Of a stretch of DNA of 64,000 bases, positions 1-9,939 are shown one piece after another. The stretch's first letter is position 1. Each line of letters begins with the position of its first letter. Source of the DNA: Paralithodes platypus (lineage: Eukaryota; Arthropoda; Malacostraca; Decapoda; Lithodidae); contig CM064569.1 in NCBI GenBank assembly GCA_032716605.1, positions 7,002,569 through 7,066,568 of the forward strand, given 5' to 3'. The notes below the pieces were generated by a model. That model was not told where the DNA came from. It saw nothing but the letters and a program-made list of their open reading frames with translations, and searched no databases. A program made the translations under genes and the position numbers.

Positions 1-124
1 ACAGGCTTCGAACTATCACACTTAACCCTCTTTACTACCACAGATCCTTCTTAAGCTGCACAGATGCGTCTAAATATAGCTAGATTAAAATAAAGAAGAC
101 GTCGCTGGCACAGAAGGGGTTAAT
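1..124. repeat. Repeat family A, copy cut by the window edge
   Basis: The right part of a short dispersed repeat, ending in GACGTCGCTGGCACAGAAGG followed by GGTTAA. Other copies start TTAACCCCTTCTGTACCGG and end with the reverse complement, so the family has inverted ends bounded by TTAA. Interior landmarks are shared with the copies at 4,905 and 54,484. There is no coding capacity. Confidence 0.7.
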
Positions 125-170
125 GATTTCTTAATGTTTACAGTTTGTTTTGTATATTACTTACGATAAA

Positions 171-312
171 TATATATCATTGCAGTGTTATGTATATCAT
201 TGCAGTGTTATGTATATCATTGCAGTGTTATGTATATCATTGCAGTGTTATGTATATCATTGCAGTGTTATGTATATCATTGCAGTGTTATGTATATCAT
301 TGCAGTGTTATG
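171..312. repeat. 20-bp tandem repeat, about 7 copies
   Basis: Near-perfect head-to-tail copies of TGCAGTGTTATGTATATCAT. The short reading frame through it is only a translation of the repeat. It lies at the outer edge of the fold-back element that follows. Confidence 0.9.
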
Positions 313-685
313 TTACAATCTTGAACCATAATAGGTACAGTTTGCCGCACAAGTCCTGTTTCTAACCATCTCAGTGATATCGTAATTTGGCAGTTTCGCA
401 CACACCTCCCCAACCCCCCTCCCTCACTCCACCTTATACCTTCCACCCCACCTTTCTACTCCACCTTTCTACCCCCCCTTTCTACCCCACCTTTCTCCCT
501 CCCTTCCACTGTCCGACTCATAGTATCTCACGGTTATGAAGTAGGTGTGTTGTGAATCATTTAAACCACTTGCTTTTATTTCATTATATTCATACCCTAG
601 AGGTAAATTGATATACCTTTTTGCTACCGTTGTTCAATGTTATACAATAAATACAGTTCAAAGGGCGTTGTTCAATGTAATTTGT

Positions 686-687
<2 letters not shown>

Positions 688-718
<31 letters not shown>
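688..718. repeat. (GA)n microsatellite
   Basis: An uninterrupted GA dinucleotide run of about 31 bp inside the fold-back element. Confidence 0.95.
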
Positions 719-721
<3 letters not shown>

Positions 722-1195
722 AATGTCCTGAAATTTGTCCTCCTATATTCGTGTTTGTATCTTTTTTGTTTGTTTTATCTATACTCGGTTATGTGTGTGT
801 GTGTGCATTTGTTTGTGAATATTTAGTTGTCAGAGTTTCTGTCTTTCAGTATAATATTCAGTTTTCAACATATTTTAGAATGACCTACTTGATTTTGTCA
901 TACCTCTCTTATAGTAACTAATACGGCAATATTATTCGGGATTATACATGACCCAATACATATATTATGACATTTCCAGAGCCATGAGTTCTACAGCCTA
1001 TCTTATCACTTCATCACCACTCTTATTATTGTAATCATTACTACCGGTATTTGTTTTACTCTATTGATGCTTTAACATTCGTTAATTACTGTACTTCCCC
1101 TTCGTGGTTATGATTCTGACATCGAGTATTTATTGCTCGTCCATTTATCAATAATACCACAACATTGGAAATGATGGTTTAGGAAAGAACTATTT

Positions 1196-1401
1196 ATATA
1201 TTCACGTATACATATAATATATAGTATTCACGTATACATATAATATATAGTATTCACGTATACATATAGTATTCACGTATACATATAATATATAGTATTC
1301 ACGTATACATATTATATATAGTATTCATGTTTACATATAATATATAGTATTCACGTATACATATAATATATAGTATTCACGTATACATATAATATATAGT
1401 A
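1196..1401. repeat. 24-bp AT-rich tandem array
   Basis: About eight imperfect copies of ATAGTATTCACGTATACATA plus TATA, some missing the ATATAT segment. Non-coding. Confidence 0.85.
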
Positions 1402-1583
1402 TCCCGATTCACAACTGAATTGGGAATACTTAAGGTCTATCTATCTATTGCCAGACGTCATAGATGTTGAATTACCATCATCTCTCTCTCTCTCTGAGTT
1501 GTCTGAAATATGCTACATGCGTAACTTTTCCATGCATTGTTTCATTAAATAAGAATACACATTTATAACTCGTCTGAACTTTG

Positions 1584-1793
1584 TTAACCCTTTCTGTACC
1601 AGCGACGTCTGTTATATTTTATTTTATCCATATATAGATGATTTTATGGACCTTAGGAAGATGTGGTATTTAAAAAGGTTTATTAAGATACTTCAAAGCC
1701 TTATAATTACTAGATCATTCCTAAGCTGAATAAAATTGAATAGCAGTAGCCAGAACAAAATAAAAAGGATATCGACGGTACGGAAGGGGTTAA
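1584..1793. mobile_element. Repeat family A, complete TTAA-bounded copy
   Basis: It begins TTAACCCTTTCTGTACCAGC and ends with its inverted counterpart GGTACGGAAGGGGTTAA. The inverted ends (about 22 bp) and flanking TTAA suggest a MITE moved by a TTAA-targeting transposase of the piggyBac type. That enzyme assignment is inference, as no transposase is encoded. Confidence 0.7.
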
Positions 1794-2345
1794 GAACCTT
1801 TTTAATATAATAATTTACGGCTAGGCTATCAATATAATGTAATTAAAGCAAGTGGTATAAATGATTCACAACACATCTACTTCATAACCGTGAGATACTA
1901 TGAGTCGGACAGTGGAAGCTGGCAGGAAGGAAAGGTGGGGTGGAAAGTAGGAGGTGGAGTGGAGTGGGTTGGGGAGGTGTGTGCGAAACTGCCAATTTGC
2001 GATTTCACTGAGATGGTGAGAAACAGGACTTGTGCGGCAAACTGTACATACCCATTCATATTACATAACCTTTAATTCGTTCAACACGAGGACGTAATTT
2101 CGACTTAAGATTAGATGATTGTCCTTAGCTTATATTACTCGCTCAGTAACCCATCTGAATAACACAAGTCTCCCCTTAAGCCACATAGTGTATATTATTG
2201 AGTAGCAGCACTGTTTATCGTGGAAATAACGTACTTCCCTTGACATTCTTAGTGTATTGCAGCCGGCCAAATAAGTGATGTCTCGGCACCAATTCTATTT
2301 TTTATAATTGGTATCAGCAATATTTACACATGATTTCTTAAGATC

Positions 2346-3299
2346 GTTGCACACTGACACGACAGCCCCTTCATGACTGGCACGAATACCCACGACACAT
2401 ACAAATCCTGTGTCTTGCCGAATTTACTAGAGATCGCGGCGAAAATGGCTGGCATCGTTAGAGTACGGTGGAGAAAATGTATGCTACGAAGAAGATAGGA
2501 AAGGTCGTGCGAAGGGTACACGGCTAGCCCACGGAAAAGATACCAGCCAAAAGACTACGATATAACTCAGAAGAATCGTATTGACGCCGTATCGACGCCG
2601 TGAGACGTGCAAACGATGGGCTGTCAAGGTACAAAAGGGGCGTGCCTGAGCACCAATCACACTGTCTCCAACTATTTATTATTTACTTATTATGTATTTA
2701 ATTGTATTTCATACCTACATATTATCTTGTTCACTCATATATTATACCTTCAATAAAGTTTTCCACCATGTCTGACTCTCATTTTTATTCTATTTATAGT
2801 TATCAATCTACGTAAATATAAAACTACATGTAATTATGTATGGGAAAAATGGAACACATTATTACTCTTTCTTACATTTGTATTTATTTATTAGTGTAGA
2901 GGGTACATTAACTCTCACTAGATTTCCTCGTCTTCATGGTGCGGTGTTTATATTGATGAGGTTTGTTGGGCTGGGGACGACAATACGTCTTTGATACGGA
3001 CCATGCGTCTTTGATACGGACCATGCGTCTTTGATACGGACCATACGTCTTTGATACGGACCACAGGATTTTGAAACTGCGAGTTCGCGATGAAGACCAG
3101 ACTCAGACAGTTGCCGGGGGATTCCCGCAAACTTTTGAATAGCTCAAAACCTCGTATCGACCCCCGATACGTCGCTTGGACCGTGAGAGTCACCCACAGC
3201 TAATTCCCGATATCCACGATTATGTTGCCGATTCGCCGTATCAGGCTGAAATTTCGAGTCGGGAACTCGCCTGGAGGGGCTTTCGTGTCAGTGTGCAAT
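2346..3299. mobile_element. Possible DNA element bounded by 25-bp inverted repeats
   Basis: The left end, 2,346-2,370, contains GCACACTGACACGACAGCCC. The right end, 3,275-3,299, is nearly its inverse (GGGGCTTTCGTGTCAGTGTG). The roughly 950 bp between contain an AATAAA signal near 2,751 and a small tandem repeat but no frame resembling a transposase. Minus-strand frames at 2,324-2,521 and 2,948-3,193 are short and unrecognised. A degenerate or non-autonomous transposon is the simplest reading. Confidence 0.4.
2984..3063. repeat. 20-bp tandem repeat, 4 copies
   Basis: Four copies of TACGTCTTTGATACGGACCA or one-base variants. Confidence 0.9.
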
Positions 3300-3763
3300 G
3301 ACCTTTAGTGTTGAGTGAGATATACAAAAACGTTCCTACACTTAACCACCCTATTCAACCTCTGACAGACAATAATACAGCACAGAGCGAACCAAACGTA
3401 ATGACATTGTACATGAAGGAATAAAACTGGAGATACATTTGTGTGAATAGTGAATGGTTAATAATTTAATACGGTTTGACAATTAGTTTGGAAACAAGCT
3501 ATTGTTGAAGACTGTATCAATATTTATTTTAAGAGGGTTACAATTGTTTTAATTCTGGAAAGCACATTGGGGCTTAATGATTTAAGAATCATGTCATTGT
3601 TGCAAATCGTATCAACATTTATCATAAGAGGATTGCAATTGTATTCTTTCTAGACAGGGCATGGGAATGTTCTGTTTATTTGTATGTACTGTACCATTAG
3701 GAAATTCGTGCACAATATTCTCTGACGTGCATTATTATTAATCTTACCTGCGTTTGCCATTAT
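3300..3763. other. Non-coding spacer, no recognised feature
   Basis: AT-rich unique-looking sequence. It holds no convincing reading frame, RNA gene or repeat. Confidence 0.5.
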
Positions 3764-4118
3764 TTTGAGGGGAGATGGGCCGATTCTCTGGTCCCTCTAC
3801 TTCCTCGCGTTTAGCCCCATTAGTTTTCAGAATTGAAGACGGTCGCCCCATTATGTTGTCGATTTTAAGACCTTTCGCTCTATTTCTTTGTCAATAGTAA
3901 GACCTTTCGTGCCCCTTAGGTGTCAATTTTTTTCCTGGCGAGCGTAAGCGAGCCCGCAATTGTGGAGGAACCGGCATTCGGCCGTGAAATTTTTCTACCA
4001 AAAAAAATATAAATTAATCTCGTAGGGGGATCTAATGGATGTTTTTTAAGTTTGATGGAGGTCTTGGGAGGAAACTAGAACAATAATAAGAACAAATCGA
4101 CCAAAAAGTGAACCATCT
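3764..4118 (+). mobile_element. Repeat family B, 3'-degraded copy
   Basis: It carries the family B landmarks in order: CTCGCGTTTAGCCCCATTAG, three spaced ACCTTTCG motifs, CCTGGCGAGCGTAAGCGAGC, GGCATTCGGCC, TTTCTACC, and GATGGAGGTCTTGGGAGG. The right terminus is lost after GAACCATCTAAA. Confidence 0.7.
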
Positions 4119-4269
4119 AAAAGCTGGGAAGATTTATTTTGATATCATTTGATTCTGCTGCTATCTAAATTAATTAATGATGATTATAAAGATTTCGCTT
4201 GCCATTTTTAACCAAGGGCGGAAAATCTATTTATACTCTTAATTAAAATTCTCACGTTGGCTACTTTCC

Positions 4270-4672
4270 TTAAGGGAGGAGGGTTCGCTTTGCTGGACCC
4301 CCTTCTCCCTCGCGTTTAACTCCATTAATTTTGAGATTTGATGACGTTCGTTCCATTAGTTTGGCGATTTTAACACGTTTCGCCCCATTGCTTTGTCAAT
4401 ATTTAGACCTTTCTTGGCATGTAGGTGTCGATTTTTTCCTGGCGAGCGATTCCGGTAGCGAGCCTGTGATTTTTAAGAGGAATCGGCCTTCGGCCGGGAC
4501 ATTTTTCTACCGAAAAATTTACAAATTTATCTTGATGGGGAGGTGGGGGGGGGGGGGGTGTCTAAGGGGTGTTATTCAAAGCTTGATGGAGGTCTAGCGA
4601 GGAAACTAAACAAAAATATAATAATGAAAAATATTAATAAATAAGTAAATAAAAAACTCTCCTCCCCCTTAA
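4270..4672 (+). mobile_element. Repeat family B, complete TTAA-bounded copy
   Basis: The ends TTAAGGGAGGAGGGTT and AACTCTCCTCCCCCTTAA form an imperfect inverted repeat bounded by TTAA. The core has GGCGAGCG, GGCCTTCGGCC and GGTCTAGCGAGG. It is a short, non-coding MITE-like unit; a 12-13 bp G run (about 4,546-4,558) expands part of it. Confidence 0.8.
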
Positions 4673-4904
4673 TCATCGCAGTATTTTTGTTTCCATTCTG
4701 AGAGCTAATTAATTCCTTGGAGTTCCGAAATTGCTGTACGGAAAGCCACTCTGAGTTTATTTGTATTAATAACACTGGTATTATTATCTTCGCATGCGGG
4801 GTTCGACGTGGGTTATGCGATCAATGGCGTTTGTCTGTTTTCCTCATTTGTCTGTAGGATTTTGCATGATATCTGTACAATTTATTAGCGGATTATTATA
4901 ACAT

Positions 4905-5492
4905 TTAACCCCTTCTGTACCGGCGACGTCTTTTAAACTTTACTCTGGCTACTGTTAGACGATTTTGTTCAGTATAAGAAGGACCTCCAGCAATTAAAAG
5001 GCTTCAAACTACCTCACTTGACCATTTGCATTACCACAGATCCGTCTTAAGGGGGTAGTACTCGCTTTTTCTGGACCCCTTTCTCCCTCATGATTAGGAT
5101 ATTAAATTTGAGGTTTTAAGACATTTGTTCCGTTAGTTTGGCGATTTTGAGACCTTTCGCCTCATATTTGTATCAATATTAAGACCTTTCGGGCCCTTTA
5201 GGTGTCGATTTTTTTCCTGGCGAGCGATAGCAAGCCTCTAATTTTAGGAGAAATCGGCCTTCGGCCGGGACAATCTTCTACCGAAATATGAAAACATGTT
5301 TCTTGAAAGGGGGTCTAAGGGGAGTTTTTCTAAGCTTGAAGGAGGTCTAGCGAGAAAACTAAAAAAATCATTAATAAACAAATATATATAGACCAAAAAC
5401 CAAGCACTACCCCCTTAATTAAACTGCACAAAAATCGTCTAAATATAAGTACAATAAAATGAAAAAGACGTCGTCGGTACAGAAGGGGTTGA
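4905..5492. mobile_element. Repeat family A copy split by a family B insertion
   Basis: The left half starts TTAACCCCTTCTGTACCGGC. The right half ends GACGTCGTCGGTACAGAAGG followed by GGTTGA. The halves are separated at CCGTCTTAA by a family B unit at 5,051-5,414. Removing that unit restores the layout of intact copies, where the same site reads TTCTTAAGCTGCAC. Confidence 0.8.
5051..5414 (+). mobile_element. Repeat family B nested in family A with TTAA duplication
   Basis: Termini GGGGGTAGT and ACTACCCCC are exact inverses and are flanked on both sides by TTAA (5,047-5,050 and 5,415-5,418). The interior carries the usual GGCGAGCGATAG and GGCCTTCGGCCGG core. This is the clearest case in the window that family B duplicates TTAA on insertion, as known for piggyBac-type elements. 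Confidence 0.85.
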
Positions 5493-5548
5493 TTAGGTAT
5501 TATATATTACCTTAATTGAAATGTTCACGTAGTCCTTTATTAGCCCAG

Positions 5549-5811
5549 ATATTTTTTTTTTTTTTTTTTTAATTTTTTAATTTTTTTTTTTTTTGGGAGC
5601 TTATTAATTAATTATTTCACACTTCCCTTAATTATACATTTTGTTTTGTTTTTATTCTGGGAGCTAAATAATTCCTTTGAGTTCTGACCGTGCTGGAGGC
5701 TACTTTTCTGTTTTACGGTCGTTCTGTGTATCTATAGTTAAAAGTTATTGTATTTACAGAATACAGGTTTATATAATATATACAGTATATATATCTATAT
5801 CTATCTATCCA

Positions 5812-5860
<49 letters not shown>

Positions 5861-5930
5861 TGTATATATACTTCTTATATATATATATATATATATACGG
5901 TATATATATACAGTATATATATTATTATTA
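5549..5930. repeat. Poly(T) tracts and (TA)n microsatellite
   Basis: T-rich tracts at about 5,549-5,595 and a long imperfect TA array from about 5,768. Short frames rich in Tyr and Ile are translation artefacts. Confidence 0.9.
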
Positions 5931-5942
5931 TTGTTTTTTTTC

Positions 5943-6104
5943 CATGTGAGTGAGAGAGACAAAATGAAGAACTGCCTGTAGCGAGTGCCTCCCCCAGAGT
6001 TGAAAGAGAGACAGGGCCAAAATCAATGGACGTTCGAGCCAAAATTCCTGGACACACGGAGTTTGAAGAAATTTAAGTCATAGGAAGAGGGAAAGACTGA
6101 TTCT
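5943..6104. repeat. Dispersed repeat with a second copy at 27,231
   Basis: About 160 bp containing AGCGAGTGCCTCCCCCAGAG, GGACGTTCGAGCCAAAAT and CTGGACACACGGAGTTTGAA. It is matched closely by 27,231-27,401 in the same orientation. Function and class are not recognised. Confidence 0.75.
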
Positions 6105-6659
6105 AGGAGAGAGTTCCAGAGCTCAGCTGTTGTATAGAAGAAAGACAGAGTAACGTTTCACTATATAGAAAGATAGATAGATAGATAGATAGATTATGTG
6201 ACCATGGCGTCCGCTTATTTTTTTCTTTTATGTTTGCATGATTTTTCTCGCTATCTATACAACTTATTAGTGGATTATTTTGAAAGTCAGTATCGTCGTG
6301 ATAAACATTAAGGATACAACCATTTGAATGTGATAGAATTTATGACCGCGAGTGTACATTGAAGTTCAGGAAGGAACGAGAGAGGGAGAGATTTACATAG
6401 ATACACTGACCACACAGACCTTACGATCCCAGCGAGGTGGTCAGGACTTAATTCTAGTAAAGATAGCTAATCCGAGAGTAAGGTAAGCATAGCAAAGAAG
6501 AAGGCTCTCTCCCCACCCTCCGTTCCCTCCGCCAATTACCGTACAGGAAGACAGTTGGAAGTGAATAACCTTGCTGTTCTTGGAAACCGCCTGAAGGAAT
6601 TTGTAGAAAGTTAGAAATAGAATGGAAATTGCATGCCAACCTTCACCAGTAGTTTTATT
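6105..6659. other. Non-coding spacer with a short GATA run
   Basis: Contains a small (GATA)n run near 6,168-6,194 and no recognisable gene. The 61-residue minus-strand frame at 6,454-6,639 has no familiar motif. Confidence 0.5.
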
Positions 6660-6703
6660 ATAGGTTTGAGTCCCGGAGGGAAGAAGGAAAACCTAATATT
6701 TAG

Positions 6704-7001
6704 TAGTGGCCCCAAAATCATTGACGATATGCCTATTATATAATAGCTCTCTTTCAAACACCTGCGGTCAGCCTGTTTGAAACACCCGCCACAGGGGAAA
6801 GAGTGCCGACATCATAAGTGCAACGCTCATTCTCGTATGGAATCGTCTTTATGATTGGGTACTCACTACGAAAACACTTCGTAAAAAAAAAAAAAAAAAT
6901 TAGTAACTTAAGAATTGTTATAATAAAGCTTCCCAACTTTGTGGATGTCTTTCTGTGGATTTTATCCGAGACACTGAAGCCTGCGGCGTCATCCCGCCTT
7001 C
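6704..7001 (+). repeat. Inverted terminal repeat at the 3' end of DIRS copy 1
   Basis: It starts AGTGGCCCCAAAATCATTGA and runs to CATCCCGCCTTC. It is the inverse of 26,065-26,337 at high similarity, apart from an extra segment of about 20 bp (CTGCGGTCAGCCTGTTTGAA) and a longer A run. DIRS elements use such repeats in a circular intermediate. Confidence 0.75.
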
Positions 7002-7205
7002 AATGATATATCAAGATTAAACTTAAGACATCAACGAATGGGAAGGGGATGGAAGGGAGAGCCCTACATCGTCAATGATTTCGGGGCCACTACTAAATAT
7101 TAGGTTTTCCTTCTTCCCTCCAGGACTCAAACCTATAATTTATTAGTGGCCCCTCCATCATTGACGATATGTCTGGTATCTCAAGACTGGAGGGGGACAT
7201 TCGTG
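7002..7205 (-). other. 3' terminal module of DIRS copy 1
   Basis: Holds the inner arm GGTTTTCCTTCTTCCCTCCA, which pairs with TGGAGGG-type sequence at 6,660-6,695. It is followed by TAGTGGCCCCTCCATCATTG, a second short copy of the ITR tip. The same arrangement occurs at 38,565-38,777 of the third element, so it is a constant part of the family, perhaps the internal complementary region known in DIRS1. Confidence 0.55.
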
Positions 7206-7799
7206 ACAATATCAAATCACTAACAGTATTAACATAGGTAGATAAAAACAACCATATAACAATCTTAAATTTATTGTATACAAACAATATGTTTGGTAAA
7301 AATGGAAAGAAAGCGGATTGTGTGCTTCGAAGAAGTCTCCTTATAAGTAACCTTACAGGTACATCAGTAATGAATATCACATTGAGAGTCAATAACAAAT
7401 ATTTTCCAAGAATTATGTATTCTTGTCCAAAAACAAAAATTAATTCTTTGACCCTTCCTAGACGTCAAAGTTCTATAGGAACAAACAAATAATTTGATTA
7501 TATATATTTGGCCCCTAAAATTAATTTGTACATACTGTATATTTTGTACAACTTCTCTTCTATATCCCATAGTGCAACTATTAACGATATATATTAACAA
7601 AAAAAATTGAACTGTATAACCAGTTCGGCTTATCAAGTATCACAGCTCGTATGCTTATCACATTATCCAGCGGAAGGTCTGAGGGTTTGGGCTCTCCATT
7701 ACCCCCCCCCCCCCCCACCTCCTTTTTCACACTTAATATTACTCTTAAATCTAGTAGCACAAAGACCAATTAGACCCGCTGACGTAATGCACCACAGGT
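7206..7799 (-). other. 3' untranslated region of DIRS copy 1
   Basis: Non-coding. On the minus strand the segment CTTCTTCGAAGCACACAAT and the CAAACA-type run match 38,440-38,510 of the third element. A C run of about 16 lies near 7,701-7,716. Confidence 0.5.
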
Positions 7800-7914
7800 G
7801 AGTTTTGGTTTTTCCAAGGCCACAGATAGGTAGTGCATCAGGAAAGTATGATTGGATGACCACAATCGTGTGTCAGCTATATCATCTATGGAATAAAGTA
7901 GACGTGCCGTTTTG

Positions 7915-9085
7915 CCCCAAATCAAAACGGCATACCCAACTCTGCGATGGGTTACCATCATCACTACTAATACCATCATCAATCACAATCAACATAATCA
8001 CTACTACCGCCATCATCACTACAACTGCCATCATCACTACAACTGCCACAATTATCACGAGTACTGTCATCATCACCATTACTATGATCATCATCACTAC
8101 TACAATTACAATTATCACTACTACTCTCACCATCATCACTGTCCATTGTCACTAGCATCTTAATCACTACTATCATCATTGATACTACAACTATCAACCA
8201 TCATTACTAATATCATCACCACCATCTTACAATCATCATTACTACTGTTAACATCATCACTACTACTATAACCATCATCATTACTACTGTCACAAATATT
8301 ACCATAATTTATTCTACTGTCACCATCATCACTACTACTGCCATCATCACCATTACTATGAACTTCATCACCACAACTATCGTCATCATCACTACAAATT
8401 TCACCATCCTCACTACTACTCACCATTATCACTAATACTTACACCATCGTCACTACCATCATCACTACTGTCATTATTATCACTACAACTATCATCATTA
8501 CTTGTCACCATCATCACTACTATTATGACCATCATTACTACTACTGTCACCATCATATTTACTACTGTCATCATCATCACTACTGTCATCATAATCAATA
8601 CAACTACAACCATCATCATTACAATTATCACCATTATCACTACTATCACCATAAATCCAAATATTACTACCATCACTTCTAATGCCAACTAAACTAACTT
8701 AACCTAGCAAATACGTAGCGAGATGTTTTTGCTCCCAGAATGAATGCGTTCTTAGTGTATGAGACCCTTTGGGGCTCACACACTAAGAACGCCATCATTG
8801 CTGGGGGGGGGGGGGGGCAAAACCATATTTTGGACCTAAAATCATAACTATTGCATAAATTCAAAACATCTTTATTGACTGACATTTGCATTCACGCTAT
8901 AAATGTTCGTGTGAAATTTGATGAAAATCCGTCCAACGGTCTAAGAGGAGTTCCGAGACAGACAGACGACGACGACGCCGACGACGATGACAGACATTTT
9001 TTTTGTGTGGTACCCACTATACGGGGGGGCGATACCAAACTCTGCTTACGCAGAGTTTATAATTATGCAATAATCTTAAAGAAAC
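7915..9085. repeat. Insertion within the recombinase, mostly low complexity
   Basis: It separates the HDIR and WSSN parts of the recombinase. It consists of CAACTCTGCG sequence, a 735-bp trinucleotide-like array, a hairpin (8,748-8,792), a G run and a segment with GAAAATCCGTCCAACGGTCT, a motif common in animal retroposon tails. Both ends contain a version of ACCAAACTCTGC. Its class is unclear. Confidence 0.5.
7955..8690. repeat. Degenerate ATC/ACT trinucleotide array
   Basis: About 735 bp built from ATC, ACT, ACC and GTC triplets. The plus strand is nearly free of G. Met, Val and Asp-rich minus-strand frames here are artefacts of the triplet repeat. Confidence 0.9.
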
Positions 9086-9939
9086 TGCCCACTTCCTGAT
9101 GTCGTGGGCCTTTCCCACTATACCGGGATTACTTTCTCGGAGTACATCTACACGCAAGGATGCTAATTTTCTTCTCGTGACGCGCTTACCTGCACTATTG
9201 ACCCATAAAGCTCCCTGCTGTTGAGGTTGTGACACTCTCAAAAACTTGAGATTGCACTGGGCATAAAACATGGTGTGTGTCTCCACGCTTGAGCGGCGGC
9301 ACAGTAAACTCAGAGAAAACATGATCGCTATGTTCATTTTTAGCGACAAAAGTGGGGGATGGAGCAATTTGTACATTAATATTACGTCTCCCAAACCTGG
9401 AGCAATTAGGTTCATTGTTCATCGCCGCCAGCTCAGACACCCTGTTACCTGTGGCCAAAGCCATACGGAACACAGCCTTCTTTAACAGCGAGTCGAAATC
9501 CGGCGCATGACTATACTTGCGCGAATGAAGCAAAGACAATGCTTTGTCAAGTGACCAGGTAGGCATGAGCTGACGGGGTGGTGGGCGAAGCTTGAAACAT
9601 GCCCTCATGAACCCTTTCTCCTCTGCCTGCAGTATAGATAGCCCTGTTAAGTCATAAAAGGGAGTTCTGATAGCTGACAAATGATTTTTCAGTGTAATTA
9701 CAGAAAGGCATTTTTGTTCAAATAAGTAGTCCAAATACTTGAAGACCAAAGCTACTGATGTGTCAGTTTGCACCATTTCTACTATCCAGGTCATACAAGA
9801 CTTCCAATGTAATTGATATTGACGCCTGGTAGAAAGAGTATACTGATTGAGAAATTAATTAGTGATGCTCTCCCCATACAGGGTTAACCATTTGACATTC
9901 TGAATGTCCAAAAGGCAAAAGTCAGCGAGGTCTCTAGGT

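Larger units (their letters stand above)
313..2075. mobile_element. Fold-back element with long inverted arms
   Basis: Two arms of roughly 280-330 bp are inverted relative to each other, at about 313-640 and 1,795-2,075. Shared blocks include CAGTTTGCCGCACAAGTCCT, the pyrimidine-rich CCACC stretch, GTCCGACTCATAGTATCTCA and TGTTGTGAATCATTTAAACC. The 1.1-kb centre is non-coding and holds a GA microsatellite, a 24-bp tandem array and a family A repeat. Large inverted arms around a non-coding centre suit a fold-back or non-autonomous DNA transposon. No transposase is visible and the outer ends are not precisely fixed. Confidence 0.6.
7800..9880 (-). pseudogene. Tyrosine recombinase of DIRS copy 1, frameshifted and interrupted
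   Basis: This enzyme would integrate the circular DNA copy without an integrase. Reading leftward, the N-terminal core-binding part contains STRRQYQLHWKSC and LVFKYLDYLFEQ. The first catalytic Arg is in TGNRVSELAA (about 9,431-9,455). After a frameshift the HxxR motif appears in AHDIRKWAVS (9,096-9,111). The reading is then broken by an insertion (about 7,915-9,085) and resumes as DDIADTRLWSSNHTFLMHYL, which supplies the Trp-Ser segment and the nucleophilic Tyr in MHYL (7,828-7,839). All catalytic landmarks are present, but the gene is dead. Copy 2 has lost this gene apart from its start. Confidence 0.8.

Noticed and set aside
2324..3193. Minus-strand frames of 65 and 81 residues as host exons
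   Set aside because: They lie within an inverted-repeat element, one overlaps a 20-bp tandem repeat, and no domain or splice context supports them.
7805..8688. Several frames rich in Thr/Ile/His, Met/Val or Asp/Ser
   Set aside because: They are products of the triplet array on both strands.
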